Under the pieces are notes generated by a model that saw only the letters and a program-made list of their open reading frames with translations, did no database searches and had not been told where the DNA came from. A DNA stretch of 42,281 nt from Halobiforma nitratireducens JCM 10879 (GTDB lineage: Archaea; Halobacteriota; Halobacteria; Halobacteriales; Natrialbaceae): contig NZ_AOMA01000089.1 in the NCBI RefSeq assembly GCF_000337895.1, positions 1 to 42,281 on the forward strand. Direction: 5' to 3'. Shown here one piece after another: positions 23,714 to 32,503 of the stretch (the first letter of the stretch is position 1; each line of letters starts with the position of its first letter). A program made the position numbers and the translations under genes.

Positions 23714-25324
23714 TCACTCGAGATAGCCCAGATCCGCGAGCCGGTCCTCGACCGTGTCGTCGGCCGTCGCCGCCGAGCGATCGTCCGCGAGCCGCGGGTA
23801 GCTACGGCTGCCCGGCGAGTCCACACACGGGAGCGGCGACCCGTCCATGCGGTCGTCGACCGGCACGTCCAGCGTCGCCAGCACGGTCGGCGCGACATCG
23901 AACAGGTGGGCGCTCCCGATACCGGCCGTTCCGTCGACGGCCGTGCCTTTCGCGGCGACGATCCCCTCGAGTTTGTGGTTCCAGGGTTCGGCGGGCGGGC
24001 CGAACTGCTCGTCACGCAACGTCGCCGAGAGGAAGTGGTCGAACTCGGCGGGGATCGCCACCACGTCGACGGCGTCTTCGGTCTCGGGGCCGTGGAAGAA
24101 CTCTTCCCGTGGCCGAACGGTTTCGAAGACCCGCTCCCCCGCCGGCGTCTCCACCGACCGGAGCGCGTCGATGATCCGCGTTCGGACGGCTTCGTACTCC
24201 GCCTGTGGGACGACGCCGTCGGGTTCTCGACCCTCGAGGTTGATCCGGACGCCGAGTTCGATCCGTGAGCGAACGTACGCCCGCGAGGACGCGAAGTCGA
24301 CCTGTGTCGCGCCAGCGTTGACGACGCCGGTCGGGGCGTGGCGGGCGACGAAGTTCGCGAGACCGAGTCGCCGCAGAACGGCCCCGATGCGCTGGCTTGT
24401 CAGCCCTGCACGGGCGGCCGTCGCCATGGCGCGTTCGCCGAACCCGGGGGCGGCGTCGGTGTCCTCGTCGCCCTCCTTGAGCGAGTCGTCCCGTACCGTC
24501 GCCCAGGTCGGCATCCCGCGGCCGCCGCGTTCGGTCTCGACGAGCCCCTCGGCCCGGAGGAACTCGTTGACGCGAAACTCGTGGCCGTCGTACGGCCCCA
24601 TCCCGTGGTCGCTGGCGAGGACGACGTTGTCCGGATCGTGTACCTCGAGAATCCGGGCCACCTGCCGGTCGACCTCGCGGTAGATCGCCCGGATCGCGTC
24701 GTCGTTGCCGGGTTCCTTGTGGAAGATCGAGTCCGTCACCTGAAACTCGAGGAAACCGAAGTCGGGATCGTACCGGTCGGCGAGGTAGCGAAACGCCTCG
24801 CCACGCATGCGGGCACAGTCGCTGTAGGTCTCGGCGCGATCGCCGTCCTCGGCGGGGTAGACGCGATACTCGCCGATCTCCTCGCGTACCTCCGCGAGCA
24901 GTCCGTCGGGGTGGCAGTCGGGGTCTTCCGGCGCAGTGTAGCCCGGGATCAACGCCCCGTCGAACTCGCGGGGCGGATGTGTCACCGGGACGTTGACGAC
25001 GACGCTCGTCAGCCCGCGGTCGGAGAGCAGTTCCCACAGCGCACGCTCGCGGACATCCGTCGCGTTGACCACGTCCCAGTCGTAGCCGTCGAACGAGAGG
25101 AACCCGTAGACGCCGTGTTTTCCGGGGTTCTTCCCCGTATACATCGAGGGCCACGCGCTCGCCGTCCACGGCGGGATCTGTGACTCGAGGGGACCGCTCG
25201 CGGCGTCGGGAGCCTCGATGAGCGACTCGAGGGTCGGCACCTCGCCGTCGGCGACGAGCGGCTCGAGTACCCGTTCGCAGGCTGCGTCGACGCCGACGAG
25301 CAGCGTTCGAAGCGAAGAGTCCAT
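23714..25324 (-). CDS. AlkP-superfamily phosphohydrolase (type I phosphodiesterase/nucleotide pyrophosphatase-like), paralogue 1
   Basis: 536 residues with no signal peptide or membrane helix, so predicted cytoplasmic. Metal and catalytic motifs of the superfamily: Asp13 (LLVGVDA), nucleophile candidate Thr54 in PPWTASAWPSMYTG, Asp/His in TDSIFH, SDHGMG, and a late His in EPWNHKLEG. It resembles COG3379-type predicted phosphohydrolases or phosphomutases that occur with archaeal surface-glycan genes. It is closely similar to the gene at 32500-34176, for example in GVRINL-GREP-GVVPQ and the C-terminal RLADLGYL. The substrate is unknown; a phospho-glycan, polyprenyl-phosphate or nucleotide-sugar is plausible. 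Confidence 0.85.
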   Translation of the reverse strand: MDSSLRTLLVGVDAACERVLEPLVADGEVPTLESLIEAPDAASGPLESQIPPWTASAWPSMYTGKNPGKHGVYGFLSFDGYDWDVVNATDVRERALWELLSDRGLTSVVVNVPVTHPPREFDGALIPGYTAPEDPDCHPDGLLAEVREEIGEYRVYPAEDGDRAETYSDCARMRGEAFRYLADRYDPDFGFLEFQVTDSIFHKEPGNDDAIRAIYREVDRQVARILEVHDPDNVVLASDHGMGPYDGHEFRVNEFLRAEGLVETERGGRGMPTWATVRDDSLKEGDEDTDAAPGFGERAMATAARAGLTSQRIGAVLRRLGLANFVARHAPTGVVNAGATQVDFASSRAYVRSRIELGVRINLEGREPDGVVPQAEYEAVRTRIIDALRSVETPAGERVFETVRPREEFFHGPETEDAVDVVAIPAEFDHFLSATLRDEQFGPPAEPWNHKLEGIVAAKGTAVDGTAGIGSAHLFDVAPTVLATLDVPVDDRMDGSPLPCVDSPGSRSYPRLADDRSAATADDTVEDRLADLGYLE

Positions 25325-25420
25325 TGCCAGGTGTTCCTCGAGGTGTGAACTTGGTTATGGACGCTGTTACGCGCCGAATCCGTTGCTTTCTGCCCGTCGC
25401 TTCGGACAGTTTGGGGCTCG

Positions 25421-26032
25421 ATGGGGCGGCCGAGTGGACGCAATCTGGATGGTTCCCGATGGTCGCGGTTACGACACGCAGCCTGGTTCGTCGACGACAT
25501 CGTCTCGCTCATCGTTCTCCTCGCGGTCCTGCTATCGATGCTACTCCTGTTCTCGGCGGGAGGATCGCCTGCCGCCGGGGACGGAATCGGGAGGCTCGGG
25601 AGTCTTTGGTCTAATCGCCTACTACGCGGGTTTCGAAGGGAAGTGGGGACAGACGCCGGGCGAGCTGCTGCTCGGGATTCGCGCCGTCTACACGACGGCC
25701 GGGAGTGTTCCGGTTCTGGTGCCGGTGCCGGTGCCGCCATCAGAAACGTCACGACACTCATCGGCGGCGCGGCGGCGTTCCCGGGACTCGTCGCGATCGT
25801 GCCCGGTCTTCTGACCGACAACAACCAGCGACTCGGCGACATCCTCGGCGATACGACGGCCGTTCGGACCGCTCGCCGTCACGTGCTCCTGGCCGAACTC
25901 GAGTACAACAGCTCTCCGTCCGCAGTGGGTCCACAGGTACCGTCCGATCTGACCGCCGGTAGGACGGCGTTACGACTCACGGGAGTAGACGGGACACTTA
26001 TACGTTCGGCTCGCAATCGTGTCAAACAGTGA
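25421..26032 (+). pseudogene. RDD-family membrane protein, disrupted by two frameshifts
   Basis: Pieces of one RDD domain appear in order in two frames. Frame 1 from ATG 25421 holds LRHAAWFVDDIVSLIVLLAV. The next reading frame (about 25587-25705) holds GLIAYYAGFEGKWGQTPGEL followed by LLGIRAVYTTAG. Frame 1 resumes at about 25718 with AIRNVTTLIGGAAAFPGLVA, then LLTDNNQRLGDILGDTTAVR. Together these give the standard haloarchaeal RDD order (Asp-rich first helix, GQTPG-LLGI, NQRLGD). The second shift lies by a GGTGCC triplet repeat at about 25718-25735, a plausible slippage site. Either a real pseudogene or sequencing errors; the net shift is zero. The remaining frame runs on to TGA 26030-26032. 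Confidence 0.7.
25998..26002 (+). promoter_or_regulatory. TATA-like box of the FilR1-type regulator
   Basis: TTATA is centred 29 nt before GTG 26029, inside the tail of the RDD pseudogene. It supports a leaderless transcript starting at the GTG. Confidence 0.55.
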
Positions 26033-26826
26033 CGACGAGCGGCGACGAGGAGACCGTGCCCGGACTCGAAACGCTCGCGACGTTGACGCGGTCGCCCGTT
26101 CGACTTTGCGTCCTCGAGTCCCTGCTCGAACGTGGGCCTGCGACCGCGTCCGACCTCGAACCACACGTCGACGCGTCCCGACGAACCGTCTCTCGATCGC
26201 TCTCGGCCCTCGACGAGCAACAGTTGGCAATCAGCGAGGGACGAACGTACCGCGCGACGACCTATGCCGAACTGGTCGCCGACGACGTCTTTTCTCTCCT
26301 CGAACGCCTGGAACGGGGCCACGAGTTCGCGACCTTCCTCGAGGCGTTTCCGACGGAAGAGATCGGTCTCACTGCGTCCGAAATCGCGAGCGCGGATGGG
26401 ACGACGACGTGCCGTCGGTCCGCGGACCCACACGCCCCAGTGTCACACGTGATCGACGTCCTCGAGGGGACACGACGGGTCAGGGTACTCGCGCCGATCG
26501 CGTCGCCGCTGTACGTTCGACCCCTCGTCGCTTGCGTTCGCGACGGTGCGACGGTCGAGGCCGTCGTCGACGCCGACGCCTACGACTCCTTCTGCTCGAA
26601 GCTCCGCGGGGGTGTCCGGGTCGCCGCGACGCTCGGAGACATCTCGCTCGCGGTCCACGACGACGTCTCGTTCGGACTGCTCGAGTGTGACGAACGGGTC
26701 GTTCTCGGAGCCTACGAGGACGGAATCCTGCAGGCGACGTTCGAAACCGACGACGAGCGCATTCGGGACGCGGGACAGGACGTTTACGACCGATATCGAA
26801 CGGCCGCGAATCACGTCGTCGACTGA
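26029..26826 (+). CDS. Winged-helix transcriptional regulator with FilR1-like sensor domain
   Basis: 265 residues from GTG 26029, placed by the TATA-like box. Residues 12-85 are an ArsR/MarR-type winged helix: LATLTRSPVRLCVLESLLER, ATASDLEPHVDASRRTVSRS, LSALDEQQLAI. Residues about 130-260 resemble the FilR1 middle domain of archaeal regulators: HVIDVLEGTRRVRVLAPIAS, VRDGATVEAVVDADAYD, and SLAVHDDVSFGLLECDERVV followed by LGAYEDGILQATFETDDERI. It is a probable one-component regulator; ligand and targets are unknown. It is followed 86 nt later by a small membrane protein gene. Confidence 0.85.
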   Translation: MTTSGDEETVPGLETLATLTRSPVRLCVLESLLERGPATASDLEPHVDASRRTVSRSLSALDEQQLAISEGRTYRATTYAELVADDVFSLLERLERGHEFATFLEAFPTEEIGLTASEIASADGTTTCRRSADPHAPVSHVIDVLEGTRRVRVLAPIASPLYVRPLVACVRDGATVEAVVDADAYDSFCSKLRGGVRVAATLGDISLAVHDDVSFGLLECDERVVLGAYEDGILQATFETDDERIRDAGQDVYDRYRTAANHVVD

Positions 26827-26912
26827 CCGGAAGTCGGACGGCGACAGGGAGTGACCACTCTCGCGAAACGGACGGGCGCTGTCATTACGTTCGTGGCCGC
26901 TCGAGTTCCACT

Positions 26913-27344
26913 ATGGTCACCGCTGACAGCCTCGGACCTGCCAGTCCGAGCGTCCTCCTCGGTATCGGTCGGGGCGTCCGACGCATCGTTATCAATCGGC
27001 TCGTTCTCGCGGTCGTCGCCGTCTTCTGGACGCTCGCGCTCGGAACGTGGGCCCTCGGATACGTCTTCGCCACCGCCGGGATCGACGGCGGAATCGTCTT
27101 CGAGGCCGTCCGGACGAGCTGGTTTGCCGTCGTCTACCTGCCGGCGTCGCTGTTCTCGATTCTCGTCCTCGATCCGCTGTTCGGAATGGCGTTCTACCAG
27201 GTAGTAGAACCGCTCGGGATCGTCGGGACGGCCGCCGTGTTCGTCGTCTCGCTTACGACGATGTACTATCTGGTCGCCCTCGTCGCCTCCGTGCTGGCTG
27301 TCGCCGGGCACGAACTTCGGCGCGGAATCGCGGCCCGCTGGTAA
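26913..27344 (+). CDS. Small membrane protein, unknown function
   Basis: 143 residues with about three membrane helices (near 28-50, 65-85 and 105-130), GIVFEAVRTSWFAVVYLPAS between the first two, and a basic C-terminus (GHELRRGIAARW). No catalytic motif or named family recognised. It follows the FilR1-type regulator in the same direction and is convergent with the FemAB-like gene, whose end abuts it with no gap. Confidence 0.7.
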   Translation: MVTADSLGPASPSVLLGIGRGVRRIVINRLVLAVVAVFWTLALGTWALGYVFATAGIDGGIVFEAVRTSWFAVVYLPASLFSILVLDPLFGMAFYQVVEPLGIVGTAAVFVVSLTTMYYLVALVASVLAVAGHELRRGIAARW

Positions 27345-28355
27345 TCACTTCACCGAATCGTACAGCGATGCAGCCTGTCGCATCCCCCAACTGCCGTACT
27401 CGAGACTGTAGTAGGTCCGCAACTCCGGGTTGAACTTCGCCTTGTAGCGGTTGATTCGGCGGTTGTCGGCCCCGACAAGGTCGTAGCCCGCGAGCCCGCG
27501 CTCGAGGCCGTCTTCCATGATTGCCCAGTCCAGCAGGTCGTTCGTCGGGAGATCGAGCTCGGCGTCGGTCCGGACGCCGCCGAGCCACCGGCCCGTGGTG
27601 TCGCCGTACTCGACGGCCAGAATGCCGCCGACGAATTCGCCGTCGACCCGCAACGTATAGGGTCGAATCGCACCGCCTGTCACCCGTTCGTGGAGGTCCA
27701 GCACGAACTCGTCGGGGACCCGAAAGTCGATGCCCTGGGATTCGTAGCGGTTGCGGACCTGTGCCATAATCAACTCGATCTCTTCGGGGCCGCCGGCGGT
27801 GACCTCGAAGACGTCCTCGTCCGCGTTCCGGACGTTGCTCCGGGCGTCGCTGCTAAAGGACAGCAGGAGGTCTTCCCGATCCCGTGTGAGGTCGACGACG
27901 TAGGTGTACTCCGGCGAGGCGTCGTACTCGTTCCACTCGAGGGGCCGGGCGTCCGTGAATCCGGTCGCGGTCCGGACGTGGCCGTACTTCGGGTTCAGTT
28001 CCGACCGGACCCACTCCATGCAGTCGTCGACGAACGCCAGCCGCCGTCGTTCGCGTTTGCGCTGTTTCAGCTTCCCCATGTTCAGAAACGCCGGACCGAG
28101 GTACGGCACCCGGAGGTGCGGCGGCGGCGAGAAGACGGTGGTAACGAACCGCTTGTCGATCTCGAAGACAGGGAAGAGTCCGACCGCCTCCTGACCCTTG
28201 AACCCGATCAACGGGTGCAGGGTCGCGTCGGCGTAATCGGCCTGCGCCTCGAGCGCCTCAAGTTCGTGCCAGAGCCGTCCCTGTGGCGAGCGCTCGACGT
28301 AGCGGTTCCAGCGCTCGAGGTCGTCGTCCGTGGCGAGCCGAACGTCGACGCTCAT
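27345..28355 (-). CDS. FemAB/GNAT-type acyl or aminoacyl transferase
   Basis: 336 residues from ATG 28355 (MSVDVRLATDDDLERWNRYV). The frame stays open for 86 more codons upstream, but these run through a tandem repeat and look non-coding. The fold is a double GNAT of the FemAB/Acetyltransf_6 kind: RSPQGRLWHELEALEA, LFPVFEIDKRFVTTVFSPPP and YLGPAFLNMGKLKQRKRERR; then LSFSSDARSNVRNADEDVFE, VRNRYESQGIDFRVPDEF, GEFVGGILAVEYGDTTGRWL, and DLVGADNRRINRYKAKFNPE. These enzymes are common in polysaccharide clusters and may add acetyl or amino-acid groups to sugars. It is the left border of the surface-glycan region. Confidence 0.85.
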   Translation of the reverse strand: MSVDVRLATDDDLERWNRYVERSPQGRLWHELEALEAQADYADATLHPLIGFKGQEAVGLFPVFEIDKRFVTTVFSPPPHLRVPYLGPAFLNMGKLKQRKRERRRLAFVDDCMEWVRSELNPKYGHVRTATGFTDARPLEWNEYDASPEYTYVVDLTRDREDLLLSFSSDARSNVRNADEDVFEVTAGGPEEIELIMAQVRNRYESQGIDFRVPDEFVLDLHERVTGGAIRPYTLRVDGEFVGGILAVEYGDTTGRWLGGVRTDAELDLPTNDLLDWAIMEDGLERGLAGYDLVGADNRRINRYKAKFNPELRTYYSLEYGSWGMRQAASLYDSVK

Positions 28356-28429
28356 CGGGTCCACCCGTCGTCTACTGCGTCGGCTTCGATGTCGATTCCG
28401 TCTCCGAGCGGCCCCACCGTCGTTCCGTT

Positions 28430-28474
28430 CGCTCGTCGCGCTCGTCGCGCTCGTCGCGCTCGTCGCGCTCGTCG
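28430..28474. repeat. CGCTCGTCG 9-bp tandem repeat (5 copies)
   Basis: Five exact CGCTCGTCG units in tandem, between the FemAB-like and DUF1616 genes. In the minus frame they would encode Thr-Ser-Ala, but this lies outside the likely coding region. Confidence 0.9.
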
Positions 28475-28614
28475 GTTCCGGATCATACCCGGGACCTCGA
28501 GACGAACGCACTTTGTAAGCGCCCGGTTTCGGCCCCGAAAAGAGCGTTCGTGGGGGATACTCTTGTGGGGACAGTATCGACATCCGTGTCAGTGTCGGTG
28601 TCAGTGCCAGCATC

Positions 28615-28650
28615 CGTGTCCGTGTCCGTGTCCGTGTCCGTGTCCGTGTC
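28615..28650. repeat. CGTGTC 6-bp tandem repeat (6 exact copies, plus degenerate ones)
   Basis: Six exact CGTGTC units, preceded from about 28584 by degenerate units (GTGTCA, GTGTCG). Non-coding by appearance. Confidence 0.9.
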
Positions 28651-28814
28651 AGTACCGGCGGTAACGCCTCACCGACACCGCGATACCGACCTCATCGGCC
28701 ACTCGAGTGGACGTATGGCCACCGACGGCACATCGCCGCTACGAACGGTCCTCGATCCCTGACAGTCGGTTATGCGACCAGTAACAATGGTCGAACCACT
28801 CGAGGCGTCGATAG

Positions 28815-29861
28815 ATGAAGAAACGTCTGCTTCGAACCGTCCGACCGCTCGGCGTCGGGCGAGAGACCGGACCGCTCACCGGCGTGCCGACGGATCTGGT
28901 CGTCACGGCCGGGTTCGTCCTCGCGGCGGCCGCCCTCCTGGCGGTCCTCGAGGTCTCCTCGCCCGTCGTCCGCGCCGCGGTCGGGGTCCCGCTGCTGTTC
29001 CTCGCGCCGGGGTACGCCGTCGTCTCGCTGTTGTTTCCGCGCGCTCGAGGAGTCGACTTGGACGAAGAGGCGTCACCCTGGCTCGTCGGCCAGACACAGG
29101 CCATCAGCGACGTGGAACGGGCCGCCCTGGCATTCGGCCTAAGTTTCGCGGTCGTGCCGCTGCTCGGGCTCGGACTCACGGCTCTCTCCTGGGAGCTCTC
29201 GACGACGACCGTCGTCGGGACTGTCGCGGGGTTCGCGCTGCTGGTAACGCTCCTCGCCGCGGTACGGCGGGTTCGCGTCACCCCCCGAGAACGGTACAGT
29301 TTCGGACTCGAGCGAAAGCTCGGTCGTCTCCGTGCGGCCATCTTTGGGACCAGTTCGCCCGTGACGACGGCGGTCAACGTCGTCCTCGTCATCAGCGTCC
29401 TCCTCGCGCTCACGACCGTCGCCTACGGGCTCGCGGTCCCGCAAAGCGGCGAGCAGTACACCGATCTGCGGCTGCATACGGACGCCGAAGACGGCGAGTA
29501 CGTCGTCGGGGACCTTCCCGACGAGGTCGATCCTGGCGACCCGCTCTCGTTCGTCGCCACCGTCGAAAACCAGGAAGGCGAGGCGATGGAGTACACCGCC
29601 GTCGTCCAGGAACAGTGGGTCGACGAGAGCGGCACCGTCCTCGAGCGTACTGATCTCCAGCAACTCGAGTACAGCGTCGGCGACGGTGCGACCGCTCACG
29701 GCGACCTCGAGGTGACGCCCGAAGCAGACGCCGGCGAGGTCCGGATCGTCGTCATGCTGTTCGACGGCGACGGTGCGGTCCCCGACGAACCAGCTACCGA
29801 CGACGCCTACCGCTACGCACACTTCTGGACCGAAATCGAGGACACACCGGGAGAGGAGTGA
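28815..29861 (+). CDS. DUF1616 membrane protein
   Basis: 348 residues. Four or five membrane helices lie in residues 27-205, for example LVVTAGFVLAAAALLAVLEV, VRAAVGVPLLFLAPGYAVVS followed by LLFPR, and ISDVERAALAFGLSFAVVPL. The FLAPGYA and ERAALAFGLS motifs are characteristic of DUF1616. The C-terminal 140 residues form an extracellular beta domain with Asp/Glu-rich loops (YTDLRLHTDAEDGEYVVGDL, then DPLSFVATVENQEGE), resembling a CARDB-like fold. DUF1616 proteins often sit beside archaeal glycosylation or exopolysaccharide genes; the biochemical role is unknown to me. Confidence 0.85.
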   Translation: MKKRLLRTVRPLGVGRETGPLTGVPTDLVVTAGFVLAAAALLAVLEVSSPVVRAAVGVPLLFLAPGYAVVSLLFPRARGVDLDEEASPWLVGQTQAISDVERAALAFGLSFAVVPLLGLGLTALSWELSTTTVVGTVAGFALLVTLLAAVRRVRVTPRERYSFGLERKLGRLRAAIFGTSSPVTTAVNVVLVISVLLALTTVAYGLAVPQSGEQYTDLRLHTDAEDGEYVVGDLPDEVDPGDPLSFVATVENQEGEAMEYTAVVQEQWVDESGTVLERTDLQQLEYSVGDGATAHGDLEVTPEADAGEVRIVVMLFDGDGAVPDEPATDDAYRYAHFWTEIEDTPGEE

Positions 29862-30281
29862 TGGGTGAGGCGACGAGCCGGGAAAGGAGCGACGAGTGAG
29901 GCGACGAGTGACGAGTACCGGCCGTTGCTACTGTCGTTTGGCACGAACAGGCTTCGGCCCCGCGTTTCGAGTTCTGTGTCGGATCGCATCGAATCGCGTC
30001 GACAGTCGCCACGACCGCGCCACGGAGTTTTCCTGACCGAATCCACACGAACGCGAGTCTTCGCTCCGACCCACTCGGGCGGACACCCAACTCGAGCGGT
30101 CGTCGGACTTCAATCGGCTCGAGCGCCGTGTCCCGACCCGTTTTCGAGAGGTAGAAACGTTCGACGGCCGATCGTCGAGCCCTGCGGAAACCCGTCGCCG
30201 ACGGAGACGGTATTCCGCTCCACACTGTCGGAAGGCGGGGAATAACAAGGGCTGGAACGGGAAAACCGGAGAGCAGTTCGA
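29862..30281. other. Intergenic region, no gene recognised
   Basis: About 420 bp. It begins with short imperfect GCGACGAG repeats (29870-29915). Open frames exist on the plus strand, but their composition is not like a haloarchaeal protein. TATA-like AATAACAAG at about 30241 lies 40 nt before the next gene. Confidence 0.4.
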
Positions 30282-32123
30282 ATGTCTCCCCACTCCGCCG
30301 CCGACGCAGAACCGTTCAGGAAGTTCGCGCTCGCGATCGGGTTTCTCGTACTCGCCGGCAGTGCCCTCCTGGCTCGCTCGGCTCCCGCGACGGGGTACGA
30401 ACTCTCTCCGTTCACTGCGACCCCGGCGCTCGTGTGGGCTGGGCTCCTCCTCGCGATGGCGATCGCGCTGACTGTCGCGTTCGTCCCGCCCGCAGGGAGC
30501 CGCGGCCCCGACGGGCGTAGTCGAACCAGGCCCGTCGCCCTCCTGCTCGGCGGGCTCTCGATGGCTGTCTTCGCTGGCCTCCCGATCCTCCGGGGGTACC
30601 GGTTCTACGGGCACCACGACGCGCTGACCCACCTCGGCTGGGCGCGGGCGATCAGCGACGGGACGATGGCTCCGTTCGAACTCTACTACCCCGGCATCCA
30701 TACGACGACGGCGCTGGTCGACGCGACGCTCGGGACGCCGGTGACACGATCGTTGCTCTACGTCGTGTTGCTCGCGGTGCTCGTGTACTGTGTGTTCGTG
30801 CCGCTGTGTGTCGGTACCGTCGTCTCGGATCGTCGTGGGACCGTCGTCGCCGCGTTCTCCGCGTTCCTCCTGTTGCCGATCACGACGATTTCGATGTACC
30901 TGTCGGCCCACGCGATGTCCCAGGCAGTCATGTTTTCGGCGCTGTTTTTCTACCTGCTGACGCGGTACGTCCGGACCGAGGGGACGACTGCAGCCGTGAC
31001 GGCGACCGGCGCACTCCTCGGACTCGCCGCGACGGCGACGGTCGTCTACCACCCCCAGCTGGTCGCGCACCTGATCGTCGTGCTCGCCGGGATCGGCGTC
31101 GTCCAGCATTTCGCCCGCCGGCTCGCCAGCGACGGCCGGGTGGCCGGACAGACGACCGTGTACGGGCACACGGCGTTGCTGATCGGGCTCTTCCTCGTCT
31201 GGACGTCGAACCACGGTTTCTTCGGCGGGATGATCCAGTACTTCCTGGGCTCCGCGGTCGAATTCCTTCTCGAGGGCAGAGGCGGCGCGGACGCGATGGC
31301 TGCCCAGGGCGCGTCGCTGTCGGCGATCGGCGGCAGCCTGGGCGAGATTTTCGTCAAGCTCTTCCTGGCACAGCTGGTGTTTACTGTACTCGCTGTCGCG
31401 CTGGCGGTCGGGATCGTCGCGTCGCGGTCCGACCTCCTTCGGCGCGTTCGACCCGAGACGACGTACTTCACGATCGCGGTGCTCGGCCTGGGGCCGCTGT
31501 TTCTGATCTACTTCGTCGCTCCCGGTTCGACGATGCACTTTCGCGTGTTCGGGCTGATGATGGTGTTCGTCACGTTCCTCGGGTCGATCGCCCTGTTCGG
31601 CATCTACACCTGGCTCTCCAACTCCAGTAGCCCCCGTTCGAGGGGTCGCCTGCCGGGGGGGCGGCCGCTGTTCGCCGTGGGGTTCGCACTGTTGCTTATC
31701 CTCTCGCTCGTTGCGGTCTTCCCCTCGCCGTACACGTACAACGCATCCCCACACGTCAGCGATACGAAAATGAGCGGATACGAAACGGCATTCGACGAAC
31801 GCCTCGAGGACGTGCCGCTGGTCGGGCTCCGGAACGGGCCGAACCGGTACGACGACGCGATCAACGGCAACGAAGAGCGGATGCGACTCCACGAGGGTCC
31901 ACCTGAGACCGGCCTCGGCGGCGACCTCGCGAGCCAGTACGACGAGAGTCGATACCTCGTCCTCACCGAGACCGACTACGAGCGGGAGACGGTGGCCTAC
32001 CAGGAGCTACGGGTTACGGAGAGTGAACTCGACTCGGTCGCGACCCAGCCGGGTGTCGATCGAGTCCAATCGAACGGCGAGTTCGACCTGTACTGGATCG
32101 ACGGGGAGGACGAGGAAGCCTGA
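30282..32123 (+). CDS. Large polytopic membrane protein, GT-C glycosyltransferase-like
   Basis: 613 residues: about 12 helices in residues 12-485 and a soluble C-terminal domain of about 120 residues (YTYNASPHVSDTKMSGYETA through LYWIDGEDEEA). The first external loop has RFYGHHDALTHLGWARAISD followed by G-T-M and then ELYYPGIHTTTALVD. Acidic/His residues at this position are typical of GT-C-fold lipid-linked glycosyltransferases, but no catalytic pair can be proven. It is probably a membrane enzyme or transporter of surface-glycan assembly. It is the last gene before the first inverted repeat of the cassette. Confidence 0.7.
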   Translation: MSPHSAADAEPFRKFALAIGFLVLAGSALLARSAPATGYELSPFTATPALVWAGLLLAMAIALTVAFVPPAGSRGPDGRSRTRPVALLLGGLSMAVFAGLPILRGYRFYGHHDALTHLGWARAISDGTMAPFELYYPGIHTTTALVDATLGTPVTRSLLYVVLLAVLVYCVFVPLCVGTVVSDRRGTVVAAFSAFLLLPITTISMYLSAHAMSQAVMFSALFFYLLTRYVRTEGTTAAVTATGALLGLAATATVVYHPQLVAHLIVVLAGIGVVQHFARRLASDGRVAGQTTVYGHTALLIGLFLVWTSNHGFFGGMIQYFLGSAVEFLLEGRGGADAMAAQGASLSAIGGSLGEIFVKLFLAQLVFTVLAVALAVGIVASRSDLLRRVRPETTYFTIAVLGLGPLFLIYFVAPGSTMHFRVFGLMMVFVTFLGSIALFGIYTWLSNSSSPRSRGRLPGGRPLFAVGFALLLILSLVAVFPSPYTYNASPHVSDTKMSGYETAFDERLEDVPLVGLRNGPNRYDDAINGNEERMRLHEGPPETGLGGDLASQYDESRYLVLTETDYERETVAYQELRVTESELDSVATQPGVDRVQSNGEFDLYWIDGEDEEA

Positions 32124-32146
32124 CCTCGCTCGACCCTCGCATCTGT

Positions 32147-32232
32147 CCTATAATCGCCACTGCAAGTCAGTGCGTACCGAAGCGCCAGACGGAGCGGCGG
32201 TCAGTGTGCAGATCGTTGCAGTTGTCACTATA
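32147..32232 (+). repeat. Inverted repeat, left copy, flanking the phosphohydrolase-flippase cassette
   Basis: 86 bp that match the reverse complement of 35950-36032. The core 32184-32232 agrees with the right copy at 45 of 49 positions without gaps; the outer 35 bp agree less well with small gaps. Both start at CCTAT and end at ACTATA. It lies 23 nt after the GT-C-like gene and about 115 nt before the small ORF at 32348. Confidence 0.85.
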
Positions 32233-32347
32233 TGTCACTGATCGGATGAGTCGGATACGACGGTCGAGCGTTCTCCCGGCGTTGTGGAACGACTACCGCC
32301 GCGAAACCGCGCGATAACAAAGCCCGCGAGGACGGTTGCTCGAGGTA

Positions 32348-32503
32348 ATGAATCGGTCGAACGACACGGCTCGCAGGCTCCACGGATACGACGATAGCGA
32401 CGGTGACGGCGATAGCGACGGTGACGTAACCCCCTCGAAACTGGCTCGACTCGTACCGTCGGGCCCAGAACCACCGCTCCAGTCGAGGTGGGACGACCGA
32501 TGA
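32348..32503 (+). CDS. 51-residue small acidic ORF coupled to the phosphohydrolase
   Basis: ATG 32348 to TGA 32501-32503, which overlaps the phosphohydrolase start by 4 nt (ATGA). The peptide begins MNRSNDTARRLHGYDD, has a Ser-Asp-Gly-Asp repeat from a direct DNA repeat (GATAGCGACGGTGACG at 32393 and 32411), and ends PPLQSRWDDR. The ATGA overlap favours translation. No homologue recognised; it may be a leader cistron or small partner of the phosphohydrolase. Confidence 0.5.
   Translation: MNRSNDTARRLHGYDDSDGDGDSDGDVTPSKLARLVPSGPEPPLQSRWDDR

Larger units (their letters stand above)
28356..28814. other. Intergenic region with tandem repeats
   Basis: About 460 bp between divergent FemAB-like and DUF1616 genes. 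It holds the two tandem-repeat blocks annotated separately and no credible gene. TATA-like candidates for the DUF1616 gene are weak (GGTTATGCG at about 28768, AGTAACAATGG at about 28780). Confidence 0.5.

Noticed and set aside
27345-28613. 86-codon N-terminal extension of the FemAB-like gene
   Set aside because: The extension runs through the CGCTCGTCG repeat and an Arg-rich stretch; homology begins at ATG 28355.
32245-32316. 23-codon frame just after the left inverted repeat (MSRIRRSSVLPALWNDYRRE...)
   Set aside because: Too short, basic, with no ribosome site; the distance from the TATATG in the repeat is too short for a leaderless start.
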